DNA from: a virus
Direction: 5' to 3' (one strand)
Length of the DNA: 36,366 nt
IMG/VR virus record: IMGVR_UViG_3300030116_005269
Location: 29,352 to 65,717 of that record
Made by a program: the position numbers and the translations under genes. Shown here piece by piece: positions 1 to 8,351 of this stretch (position 1 is the first letter of the stretch; every line of letters begins with the position of its first letter). Under the pieces are notes generated by a model. The model was given only the letters and a program-made list of their open reading frames with translations. It did not search any database and was not told the DNA's origin.

Positions 1-583
1 CAGTAGAAGTTTGTGTAAGTATTTCGTCATAAGTACCACCTTCGCCCAATACCCAACGATTAGTAGATACATCATAAAAAAGTCTTGCGTCGTCTGTGTC
101 GCTTGTGTCAACAATAATACCTGCGTCAGCTTCGCTATTACCTGTATTTAATTTAACAAAAGCGTCGTCAACAGTAATAACTGTAGAGGTTGTACTAGTA
201 AGTTCACCCTGAACATCTAAATTACCCTGAATTGTTGCTGATCCTGAAAGTGTTAATCCTGTAAATGTTGGTGAGTCGCCCGTACCTACACCTAAACTTG
301 TTCTTGCAGTTGCACCACTTTCTACCTGCCACGCTGTACCTGTCGATACGATAAACGCACCATCCGAGTGAACAAGATTTGATATTGTAGTTAAATCGGC
401 GTCATAAGCTTGTACATTCGATCCTATTTGTAAACCTAGACCAATTCTTAAATCTGCTAAAGAAGAATACGATCCACCTGTACCACCATCGTCTAGTCCT
501 ACATAATCCGCGCTTTGAAATTCAGCAAAACCGTCAGGATTACTCCCGTCATAATTCAGCCTTATTGGATTCTTTTCTGCCAT
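1..583 (-). CDS. Tail fibre / virion fibre protein, C-terminus cut by window edge
   Basis: An open frame starts at ATG 583 and runs off the left edge without a stop, giving about 194 residues of the N-terminal part. It begins MAEKNPIRLNYDG and continues with Gly/Thr/Ser-rich sequence including VGLDDGGTGG, LGVGTGDSPTFTGLTLSG and LDVQGELTSTTSTV. Such strings are typical of trimeric fibre proteins in marine siphoviruses and T4-like cyanophages, where they form beta-structured shaft segments. The ATG shares one base with the TAA of the preceding fibre gene (TAATG), so translation is probably coupled. It is the last visible gene of the tail block, as expected for a fibre or adhesion gene. No enzymatic motif is visible in the part present. 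Confidence 0.75.
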   Translation of the reverse strand, partial: MAEKNPIRLNYDGSNPDGFAEFQSADYVGLDDGGTGGSYSSLADLRIGLGLQIGSNVQAYDADLTTISNLVHSDGAFIVSTGTAWQVESGATARTSLGVGTGDSPTFTGLTLSGSATIQGNLDVQGELTSTTSTVITVDDAFVKLNTGNSEADAGIIVDTSDTDDARLFYDVSTNRWVLGEGGTYDEILTQTST

Positions 584-1764
584 TATTCACCCATATTTAT
601 ATTTTCAGTTTGCGTACTACCGTTTGCTAAGGTACTTGTAAAAACTAGGGACTTACCGTCACTTGTGGGTGGCATAATTATTCTGGACAATGTACTGCCA
701 TCCGACTGCAAAACTTCAATAGCTCTTGTACTCATAGCTACCGTACTTCCACCACCATTGACGGTCGCACTAGTTGTCACCGGAATAAAGTGATTTTTAA
801 GCGGTACACCACTTGCACCACCGCTTTTCAACGATAAAGGCATTTTACCACTATGACTATGAGTTATAGGTATCTTGGCTTTGAGCGTGACAGTTTTTGC
901 AGAAGTATCTGTCAAAATGTCTAACGATCCGTCCCTAGTCACAACTCCTGTCGGGTCTGTGGAAGTTTCTAAATTTAATGTATCACTAGTTGATCCTGCA
1001 CTAATTGTTGATTGATTTGGTGCGCCAACGCTAGCAAATATATTTTGGCTACCACCACTACCACCTGCACTAGATATAGTAATTTTATCATTGTTAGTAT
1101 CGGTGGTAAGAGTTATCCCTGAGCCTGCAACAAATGTCAATGTGTCTGTTTCGCTATCAGCCTCAACATTTGATCCACTAGCAGATCCAGATCCTGCTTG
1201 TACACCAAATTGAGAAAAAGCATTTGCTGCGGTATTTGTGTTAGATATAGTTATTTTTTTAGGACTTGCGGAGGTATTAGTTGTTAAAGATATACCCGAT
1301 CCTGCTTCAAACTCTACATTTTCGCTAGTTGATGTGGCTGATATAGTTGTCTGTCCATTTACTTGTAATCCTGCAAAAGCGTATTGTGCCGTTGCGGGTG
1401 AAGTCCAAGATATATTACCTAAACCGTCTGTTGTTAAAACTTGTCCACTATCACCGTCGTCACCATTGATAAGCAACTTACCTGATTTTATATTTATTCT
1501 ACCGGTGGAGTCTATTCTTAGTGCTTCTGTAGAAGCTGTACCAAAAGCTATATGTGTACCTGTTGAAGTTGTAGCAATAGATAGATTGCTATCAGATACG
1601 ACGGATTGTCCATCTAAATATAAATTAGCAGCTGCGGAAATAATTTGTACAGTTGCATTTGATAGTGTAAATCCCTCACCAGAAGAGGATGTGTCAAAAA
1701 AGTTATCTTGTGAGCTTAAATTGTTTATAGATAATGAACTTCTACTATGAGTTGTTAACGACAC
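583..1764 (-). CDS. Tail fibre protein with beta-repeat shaft
   Basis: 393 residues, rich in Ser/Thr/Gly/Asn, with no hydrophobic segment. It has the fibre signature SGQVLTTDGLGNISWTS near residue 105. A module of the form AGSGI(S/T)LTTNT followed by KITIS occurs at least twice, which suggests tandem beta-strand units in a trimeric shaft. The start is GTG 1764: an AGGAG motif lies about 7 nt upstream, and no ATG is equally well placed. It overlaps the upstream small gene by 20 bp and shares a TAATG junction with the downstream fibre gene. Role as a host-contact fibre is inferred from composition and position after the receptor-binding protein gene. An alternative is a head decoration fibre. 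Confidence 0.75.
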   Translation of the reverse strand: MSLTTHSRSSLSINNLSSQDNFFDTSSSGEGFTLSNATVQIISAAANLYLDGQSVVSDSNLSIATTSTGTHIAFGTASTEALRIDSTGRINIKSGKLLINGDDGDSGQVLTTDGLGNISWTSPATAQYAFAGLQVNGQTTISATSTSENVEFEAGSGISLTTNTSASPKKITISNTNTAANAFSQFGVQAGSGSASGSNVEADSETDTLTFVAGSGITLTTDTNNDKITISSAGGSGGSQNIFASVGAPNQSTISAGSTSDTLNLETSTDPTGVVTRDGSLDILTDTSAKTVTLKAKIPITHSHSGKMPLSLKSGGASGVPLKNHFIPVTTSATVNGGGSTVAMSTRAIEVLQSDGSTLSRIIMPPTSDGKSLVFTSTLANGSTQTENINMGE

Positions 1765-2002
1765 CTTTTATCTCCTGTCTATCGTAAGTGCCACCTAGAT
1801 CTTCATACTTTTTGTACAGAACTTCTAAGTTTTTTCTATGCTCTTTGTATTCATACTCCCACTCAACATAATCAGGGTGATTCTCTGGTAGTTTCACAAT
1901 TTCTAAATCCAAAACTGCTACTTCTGTTGCAAGTATTTTTTGTAATGTATATCTTCTTTTGAATATATCGTCAATTACTTTAAATTCGTGTGATTCAGCC
2001 AT
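1745..2002 (-). CDS. Small hypothetical protein, charged, GGTYD motif
   Basis: 85 residues, strongly charged and predicted helical (EWEYEYKEHRKNLEVLYKKYE), ending in a DLGGTYD motif plus a short tail. A very similar ending, DAGGTFD, occurs in the 60-residue protein at 3025-3207, so the two are probably related small proteins scattered among the fibre genes. No catalytic motif or membrane segment is visible. It lies between a coiled-coil small gene and the fibre gene, overlapping the latter by 20 bp. A tail chaperone or adaptor role is possible from position only. Confidence 0.65.
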   Translation of the reverse strand: MAESHEFKVIDDIFKRRYTLQKILATEVAVLDLEIVKLPENHPDYVEWEYEYKEHRKNLEVLYKKYEDLGGTYDRQEIKGVVNNS

Positions 2003-2059
2003 AGACTCCCTAGTAATACTTATATATTACTTAGTGAAATTTTGATTTAAGGTTTTTGG

Positions 2060-2254
2060 TTAAGCTTGAAGTTCAAATAATTTTGCTTTTAATTTAGTGA
2101 TACTGTTATTAACAGTAGTAATGTCTGCTTGAATACCTACATCTTCTTGATCAGCAAGCTCAAGTTCAAACATACGCTCTTCTTCTTTTTTGAGTCTTGC
2201 TTGTACATAAGCTATTTGTTCTTCATTTGTTAAATATTCGTAAGTGTGTGGCAT
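2060..2254 (-). CDS. Small coiled-coil hypothetical protein
   Basis: 64 residues, starting MPHTYEYLTNEEQ. Residues 13-64 are rich in Glu, Lys, Leu and Ile with heptad-like spacing (EQIAYVQARLKKEEERM and a second stretch near the end), so a short coiled coil is likely. It sits 9 bp downstream of the 254-residue gene in the tail operon. Small coiled-coil proteins at this position can assist fibre assembly, but nothing in the sequence shows that. Function unknown. Confidence 0.6.
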   Translation of the reverse strand: MPHTYEYLTNEEQIAYVQARLKKEEERMFELELADQEDVGIQADITTVNNSITKLKAKLFELQA

Positions 2255-2263
2255 AATTAAATA

Positions 2264-3028
2264 CTACCTATCTTTTTTAAATCTTTGAGTAATTGCTCTA
2301 TACGAGTTTTTAAATTTAGAATTAAGTTCACTTTTCTCAACTCTATCTAAATCTATATCTTTTTGTGTCATTTGATCAACCTTAAAATCCCAATCATCTC
2401 TTTTAAAAGGTATGACTTGTATAAAAGGCGTTCCTCTGTCTATGACTACATCTTTTGTTGAGTGCCATATTGTAGGAAAGTTTATGTGGTGATAGTGATC
2501 TGTTTCTACTATTCCGGGTAATACGGTAAATCTTTTTTCAAATTGATATACAGGTTGCATAAACAATACTGAATATCCGGGTGGTGTATATATACGCCAC
2601 GGGTTGTTAAATTTTACACCCTCTTTAAAATCAGTTTTCTTTAAAGGCCAATTATATATTTGTTGGGTAGAGTGAAAATCTATTCCGTATTGTGCCATAC
2701 CTTTGTTATCCCACTCTAAAGTTTCCATATCTCTTTGAACTAAAAAGTCAGCCCACATTGGAATAATAAAACCCTGAGTTATTAGATCGACAATAGCAGG
2801 ACATCTTTTGACCGTACCACCACTCCACTTAATAGCCGTTTCTTTTGACTTTCCAAAGTAATTTGGTTTACCTTTTTCGTGGACAGCGTCTTGAGTTATG
2901 TATTCGTCCATATCTCTAAACCATTTTGGTAAGAAAAATTTAGATGGTTTTATACGCGCATATTGTTCAAGACCGGCTACATCCGTCTTAAATTCTATAA
3001 ACTTGTTTCCCCCCAGATCAAATTTCAA
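2264..3028 (-). CDS. Conserved phage protein of unknown function
   Basis: 254 residues, Trp/Phe/Pro-rich. Visible features are an early FFLPKWFRDM segment, TVKRCPAIVDLITQGFIIPMWAD around residues 70-95, and FPTIWHSTKDVVIDRGTPFIQVIPF near 185-210. I associate this pattern (a KRCP..D....GFIIP motif followed by a RGTPF.QVIPF motif) with a cytoplasmic-type protein of T4-like cyanophages and other marine phages, possibly DUF6065-like; that assignment is from memory and tentative. It overlaps the preceding small gene by 4 bp (ATGA). There is no signal peptide. Its place in the fibre cluster is not enough to call it structural. Confidence 0.65.
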   Translation of the reverse strand: MKFDLGGNKFIEFKTDVAGLEQYARIKPSKFFLPKWFRDMDEYITQDAVHEKGKPNYFGKSKETAIKWSGGTVKRCPAIVDLITQGFIIPMWADFLVQRDMETLEWDNKGMAQYGIDFHSTQQIYNWPLKKTDFKEGVKFNNPWRIYTPPGYSVLFMQPVYQFEKRFTVLPGIVETDHYHHINFPTIWHSTKDVVIDRGTPFIQVIPFKRDDWDFKVDQMTQKDIDLDRVEKSELNSKFKNSYRAITQRFKKDR

Positions 3029-3207
3029 TCGAATGTACCTCCCGCGTCTATAAACGATTGCTTTAAAGTTTCTAGTTTAGTTTCTAAGTCAGTTGTATCT
3101 TCTCCACTTTCTACTGCTAATCTATGTGCCTCTTCATACATAAAGATTTGACCTTTATAATACTCAGAGTCTTTAGACTCTTCTTCTAAATTATATTCGT
3201 ATGACAT
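3025..3207 (-). CDS. Small hypothetical protein, acidic, GGTFD C-terminus
   Basis: 60 residues, acidic and predicted helical, ending DAGGTFD. The ending resembles the DLGGTYD motif of the 85-residue protein at 1745-2002, suggesting paralogy or a shared interaction tail. Its ATG shares a base with the TAA of the large tail protein (TAATG), and it overlaps the next gene by 4 bp, so it is firmly embedded in the operon. No known domain recognised. Confidence 0.65.
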   Translation of the reverse strand: MSYEYNLEEESKDSEYYKGQIFMYEEAHRLAVESGEDTTDLETKLETLKQSFIDAGGTFD

Positions 3208-6200
3208 TAGCCCTCTAACTCATCTACTCTTGCTTGTAATACTTCTATCTTAGCTGATAATTGTTGTACTGATTTAACTAAAGGTCCAATAAATTGTTGC
3301 AAGTCTAATGTTTGTATATCTTCAAATAAGTCATTATCAGTTGCATCTTTATATCCTAAACCACCAAAAGCATTGTTTGAACTATGATTTGCAAGAGTAG
3401 TAGCTCTTACTTCTTGTGCTATAAATCCATGTTTAGTTTTTAAATATTTATCTTTATTTGGATCATCATCTTCAAATAAATTATCTGCTGAGGCATTTGT
3501 ATATTGAAAATCTACAGGTCTTAAAGCATTAATATAATCAAGACCAAATGTAGTTTCTGTAATATTTTCTTTTAACCTTTCATCCGAGCCACCATGATAA
3601 AGATTCAAGTGAGCAAAAAAATCAGCGTTATTAGCTTTATTACCTAAACCGTGTGCATTGTTGCTACCTGTGTGTGAGTTTATACCGTGTGCGTTATTGC
3701 TATTTGCGTGAGTTCCGGGCGTTGCAGTTCCTGAATTATTACCTAAAACTAAATTAGAAAATCCATAGTTTTGGTTATGAGCGCTGTTATCGTGACTATT
3801 TGGATTCATAGTATTACCGTGTTGATGGTTTGAATTTGTTAAATAATTATTAGGTATGCTTGTTAAAAAACCTGAGTGGCTGTGATTATTGTTTGACAAA
3901 ACTGTACCAGAGTTTGGAAAACTTAAATTACCGTGACTATGACCTGAAGTACTTTGCCATGCTAATCCTGTAGCTGTTTTTGTTATAACATCACCTGTAC
4001 TTCCTGATGTACTACTAAATTGTAGATCGGATGTATGAGGAATATTTATAGTAGGCGCAAATGTTCCAGATGCCTGTCCCATAAACTCTATTTCATTTGC
4101 GTTAAGTGTTAGTTTTGCTTGTGCGCCAGAACTACCGGCTCTAAGTATTAAATTATCGTTAGAAGCAACTGACTCAACTAGAAAGTCATTATTAGCAGCG
4201 TTTATTTTACCTGTAGTTGAGCTACCATAAACAAAAAACAAAGTAGGACCACCAAGTCCACCAAATTCTACTCTATCATTTCCAGAGCTAGACTTGAACT
4301 CTCCTGTAGCACCTGCAACTAAACTTGTATCAACTGTTCCACTAATAGTTCCTCTAGCTGTCACATCATTAAAAAAAGCATCACCATCTGATTCAATTCT
4401 AAAACCTGCACTAGAACTATAATTTGTAGTTCTTATATTGTCACTATCAATAGTTATTCCACCTAAACTTCCACTATCAATAGCTTCCCCATCTGTGTAT
4501 GGTGTAAAATTAAGTTGACCTGTTGTTATTGTAGAAGCAGCTATTTGACTTGCGGTGATAGAGTTAGCTGTAATTTTACCGCCGTCAATAGTCGTAGAGT
4601 TTGAGTTAACATCACTAGCTGCACCACCAACATTTAACTTACCTGATAGGTCAAGTCTTGCTGCGTCAATAGTACCCGCGTCTATATCTGCGGCGTGCAA
4701 ACTTCCTCTAATAGTTGCATTTTGAAATTCTGCACTTCCATCCGAATTAATTTTCCAACCGGCTGATCCTGTTGAGTAGTTAGAAGATCTAATACTAGAA
4801 TCATTGCCTGTGTCACCACTTACATTTAAAATTATTTCTTGACCGGATATTGTACCTGCTGTTATTTTGTCTGCTGATAAATCGGCCACTTTAGCATTAG
4901 TAATAGCAGCATTAGCTATCAAAGCATTTGTCACGGCTAAGTTAGATATATGAGATGTTTGTATTAATTCTGCACTACCACTTTGTTCGTCACTAGGCTC
5001 ACTTTCATTACCTGAAGTATCAACAGCTGTGACTCTAAAGTAATGAGTATCTGCATTGTCTAAATCTATATAACCAACAGCAGCTATACCATTTCTTATA
5101 TGAGCTGAAGTAGCCACTAATTCACCTATTTTAAAACTAGAGTTTGTGACTTTTTTAGTAGTTGAGTTGTAATTTAAGTTAAAACCTGAAGTTGTAGATG
5201 CATATATGTTTAAGTGATCAATATCTTTTGCTAGTGTGAAATTAACAACAGGGCTAACTGCATTTCCATCACTATCTTTAGCTTGACCAAGATTATGTAT
5301 AAATTGGACTCTTAATGGATTAGAAGCTATTGTCGCAAATCCGTCTGGTTTATTAGGTGCGCCTGCGTCAGCCGGTGTTTGTACAGAAGTTATAGTTGCA
5401 AAAGAACTATCAAATCCTGTAAGGTCAACGGCTTGAACACCTGCCTCGTAAAATGTATTTGGTGATAAATCGTAAATAATAAATTCAGTAGTAGAAAAAT
5501 CAACTGTTGAATATATATATTCCGTGACTTGAGTATCGTTTTCGTCAAGAATATTATTACCGTCAGTATCTTGTATTACTCGCCATCTAACTCTATAAAA
5601 TGATCCGTCGGTAATTGTTGACCCGTCACTATTTGTAGGTTGTGTCCAATTTAATTTTAAAAATGCTTTTGATACACCATTACCATCCGAATAAGTACCC
5701 GCTACTTCTGTAAGACCTGAAGGTTGATTTGGTACTGATTTATCAGGTGAGCCAACAGCGTCTAAAGTATAGCCACTCATACTTAAGCTTTCACCCATAG
5801 TAGGTGCGACATCTCCAACTTCTAGTTGTACATCTCCGTCCTCAAAAATACAATAGTCAGTAAGTTCTGTATAGTTTCCGTCTTTATCTCTATAAAAAAT
5901 TCCGTAGCCCTGTTTAATAGGCCAAGTAATACCTAATATACGAATCTTTGTAGGATTAATTACTTGTCCCTGATATACGGTTTCAAATAAAGCAGATCTT
6001 CCGTCCGCTACTCTATCTACTTCGTTGTCAATAAATCCTATGTCCGGATCAAAAATAAATATTTTGTCGCCAACTACAAAGTCGCCCGATATGTCATATT
6101 CCTCTAACGATACATTTAAAGTTTTCTTTAATGTATTTAGTTCATTTAGATATGAAGTAGCCCTATCGGTTTTACTACTACCCTGTGTTTGAGGGTCGCT

Positions 6201-7007
6201 TATGTATTGAACTCTTGATAAAGCACCACCAAATAAATCTTTATACGGATTACTACTTACACTAGCACTACCAATATTTGCTTCTGCACCATACTTACTA
6301 GCTACTAGTTCTACGGTATCAACAAATTCGCTTGCGTCATATTGAGCAACTAAAGAAGTTGTTGCAATACCAGATATATTAGGATCTTCACCACTAGCAC
6401 CTCTAAATATTATTGCAGTTGGATCAGCACTATGACCACTAAATAGTGAGCTTGTAGGTCCGGCATCTAAAAAACCTTTTTGATTAACTTTAAATTCTAC
6501 ACCCAAATCTTGACATACATACTTTATAGCTTTTAGTGCGGACTCGGTATAGTGCTTACCTGTGTATGTACCACTTGGCTCAGTAATTGTTCCCTTTCTA
6601 ATAGGACCTTGATTACCACTTTCATCTCTAAGAAGTCCTTTTGGTGAGCCGGTATGGTCTAAAACATTTTCTAAAGTTGAAGCGTTATAAGACCTAACGC
6701 CACTAGGACCACCGGTTTGTGCAATAGGCATACCTGTTGTATCGCTAGTACCTAAATAAGCTATAAGACCCTGTCCATTTATTGATACAATTTCGTCGTC
6801 ACCAAGTTCTAAAGAATATACTATACCTGTATATTTTGAGGCATCTAATAAAGTGGAGTCACTAAATTCATTAACATTAAGATCTCCGGGAACAATAACT
6901 ATATGACCCCAAGCATCAATTTTATTAATAACTGTATTTGGTGTTGTGTTCTTGTTTAGTTGTAAGTTAAATGACCCTGCAGCCATTAACTTCTCGGTCA
7001 CGCTCAT
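3207..7007 (-). CDS. Large tail/receptor-binding protein with FN3 domains and S74 self-cleaving chaperone
   Basis: 1266 residues. The N-terminal ~400 residues resemble baseplate/tail-associated proteins (Gp37-like or J-like). Two fibronectin type III-like domains follow (about 425-545 and 551-680), then an AVTNALIANAAITNAKVADL segment typical of J-like proteins, a Ser/Asn-rich beta shaft, and a His-rich section with HxH motifs at 1023, 1042 and 1061. The C-terminus is an intramolecular chaperone of peptidase family S74: GGSDERLKENI places the Ser at 1141 and the Lys five residues later, matching the known Ser-Lys dyad, with GFIAQEV further on and a terminal coiled coil. In this family the trimeric chaperone folds the fibre and then cuts itself off before the Ser. 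It overlaps the upstream distal tail gene by 4 bp. Likely the main adhesion device. Confidence 0.9.
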   Translation of the reverse strand: MSVTEKLMAAGSFNLQLNKNTTPNTVINKIDAWGHIVIVPGDLNVNEFSDSTLLDASKYTGIVYSLELGDDEIVSINGQGLIAYLGTSDTTGMPIAQTGGPSGVRSYNASTLENVLDHTGSPKGLLRDESGNQGPIRKGTITEPSGTYTGKHYTESALKAIKYVCQDLGVEFKVNQKGFLDAGPTSSLFSGHSADPTAIIFRGASGEDPNISGIATTSLVAQYDASEFVDTVELVASKYGAEANIGSASVSSNPYKDLFGGALSRVQYISDPQTQGSSKTDRATSYLNELNTLKKTLNVSLEEYDISGDFVVGDKIFIFDPDIGFIDNEVDRVADGRSALFETVYQGQVINPTKIRILGITWPIKQGYGIFYRDKDGNYTELTDYCIFEDGDVQLEVGDVAPTMGESLSMSGYTLDAVGSPDKSVPNQPSGLTEVAGTYSDGNGVSKAFLKLNWTQPTNSDGSTITDGSFYRVRWRVIQDTDGNNILDENDTQVTEYIYSTVDFSTTEFIIYDLSPNTFYEAGVQAVDLTGFDSSFATITSVQTPADAGAPNKPDGFATIASNPLRVQFIHNLGQAKDSDGNAVSPVVNFTLAKDIDHLNIYASTTSGFNLNYNSTTKKVTNSSFKIGELVATSAHIRNGIAAVGYIDLDNADTHYFRVTAVDTSGNESEPSDEQSGSAELIQTSHISNLAVTNALIANAAITNAKVADLSADKITAGTISGQEIILNVSGDTGNDSSIRSSNYSTGSAGWKINSDGSAEFQNATIRGSLHAADIDAGTIDAARLDLSGKLNVGGAASDVNSNSTTIDGGKITANSITASQIAASTITTGQLNFTPYTDGEAIDSGSLGGITIDSDNIRTTNYSSSAGFRIESDGDAFFNDVTARGTISGTVDTSLVAGATGEFKSSSGNDRVEFGGLGGPTLFFVYGSSTTGKINAANNDFLVESVASNDNLILRAGSSGAQAKLTLNANEIEFMGQASGTFAPTINIPHTSDLQFSSTSGSTGDVITKTATGLAWQSTSGHSHGNLSFPNSGTVLSNNNHSHSGFLTSIPNNYLTNSNHQHGNTMNPNSHDNSAHNQNYGFSNLVLGNNSGTATPGTHANSNNAHGINSHTGSNNAHGLGNKANNADFFAHLNLYHGGSDERLKENITETTFGLDYINALRPVDFQYTNASADNLFEDDDPNKDKYLKTKHGFIAQEVRATTLANHSSNNAFGGLGYKDATDNDLFEDIQTLDLQQFIGPLVKSVQQLSAKIEVLQARVDELEG

Positions 7008-8239
7008 GTCTTTACTAACCTCACAACTTCATATACATTGTCAAGATATTGATCTCTAATCTTGTCTGCTGTATCGATAGATGTGGCGTTAGTTCCCCCA
7101 AACTCATAACCTATAAATGCTTTTAATGTAGCTGTGCTTGAGGTGGAATTAATACCACCATTTGTAGTATCGACATCAAAATTTTGTGGTGAGCCTAAAA
7201 CAATTCTATTACCTTCGCTGTCATTATTTGTTTCGGTGGCATAGCTAGTATTGTCTGTATAGCCAACAGTACTAGTAGGTTTAATATTAAATTGTGCTGA
7301 CGACCATTGAGTTGCGACAATGCTAAAGTGTCTTGCACCTCTCTTAAGTGTCACATCTAAGGTAAGTCTTTGATCTTTATTAGTTGCGTCATAATAACTT
7401 GTTAATCTTACTGTTGCGCACTCCGGCTCATTTTTCAATATTTGTACTGATCTCCACCCCTGCCATTCTGTTTCGCTAACTCCTCTTGATATAGCAAATG
7501 TTTCGTTTGATTTATAACCGTCTGTGTCATAACAAAATATATTGAATCTTGATTGGGTAGTAGTGTTGTCAAATGTCATTTTGACTAATCCATTTTGTAA
7601 TATTGTCGAGGCTGCTGAGTGATTGGGTGATTCTAAACCGCACCTTAATCTACTTACATCGTCAACCCCGTCGGTAAATACTTCACAAGCATTTTTGTAA
7701 AAATCGGCAGGATCAACTAAATATTTTGCATTATAAGACCTAATGTCACTTGCATATCTAACTATGGTTGTTCCGTTTGCACCGACTCTTTCAAAATTGC
7801 TTGGGGTATTACTATGGCTATGAGCGTAAGAATCTACAGGTCCCGCATAAAATTGAGTTGTGCTTGAAGTTATAGAGTGGTCGTTTTCTATAATTCCACC
7901 ACTAAATTGGCTTTCAAATTCTAGTTCACCCATATTACCTAACCAAAGCATATCTATTGAATACTCGTAGCCACCAACAGTCACTCTACTTGTTTCTACA
8001 CCCGCACCGTTGACTTTGACATATCCAGACATAGAGCTGTCACCTTCCCAAGTAAATGGAACTGTATAGTAGCCATTTGCACAAGCAAGTAATTCATCTC
8101 TTAAATACTTAATTTCATCAACAGTATTTGGTACAAATGTGCCGTTAATTGATAAAGTATGATCAGATCCTGATCTGTTGTCACTTAAAGTAGCAGGTGA
8201 GGTAAAAGTTAATCTACCTATTGTTATTGTATTAGCCAT
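7004..8239 (-). CDS. Distal tail / minor tail protein
   Basis: 411 residues, beta-rich, lacking membrane segments. It begins MANTITIGRLTFTSP and contains an early region (residues 25-120) with LRDELLACANG and GGYEYSIDMLWLGNMGELEFES. It lies immediately between the tape measure gene and the receptor-binding protein gene, where the distal tail (Dit-like) protein or first baseplate protein is normally encoded. It overlaps the downstream gene by 4 bp and the 39-residue zinc-ribbon gene by 8 bp. A Dit-like role is inferred from synteny; I do not recognise a named family with certainty. Confidence 0.7.
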   Translation of the reverse strand: MANTITIGRLTFTSPATLSDNRSGSDHTLSINGTFVPNTVDEIKYLRDELLACANGYYTVPFTWEGDSSMSGYVKVNGAGVETSRVTVGGYEYSIDMLWLGNMGELEFESQFSGGIIENDHSITSSTTQFYAGPVDSYAHSHSNTPSNFERVGANGTTIVRYASDIRSYNAKYLVDPADFYKNACEVFTDGVDDVSRLRCGLESPNHSAASTILQNGLVKMTFDNTTTQSRFNIFCYDTDGYKSNETFAISRGVSETEWQGWRSVQILKNEPECATVRLTSYYDATNKDQRLTLDVTLKRGARHFSIVATQWSSAQFNIKPTSTVGYTDNTSYATETNNDSEGNRIVLGSPQNFDVDTTNGGINSTSSTATLKAFIGYEFGGTNATSIDTADKIRDQYLDNVYEVVRLVKT

Positions 8240-8351
8240 TTCTTAACCTACACTTTGGACACACTTGATGACTACCCATTTGATAAAAGTAGTCACTACA
8301 ACCTTCATTTTGACAATATACCATTTTTTCTACTTGTTTATTGTCAAGCAT
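8232..8351 (-). CDS. 39-residue zinc-ribbon protein
   Basis: A short frame from ATG 8351 to TAA 8232 fills the gap between the tape measure and distal tail genes. The product has four cysteines as two pairs, C13-x4-C18 and CPKC (31-34), with Tyr/His in between, so it probably folds as a small zinc ribbon. Its ATG shares a base with the tape measure TAA (TAATG) and its 3' end overlaps the next gene by 8 bp, the same coupling seen across this operon. Tiny zinc-binding proteins occur near tail genes of other phages; function is unknown. Confidence 0.75.
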   Translation of the reverse strand: MLDNKQVEKMVYCQNEGCSDYFYQMGSHQVCPKCRLRNG

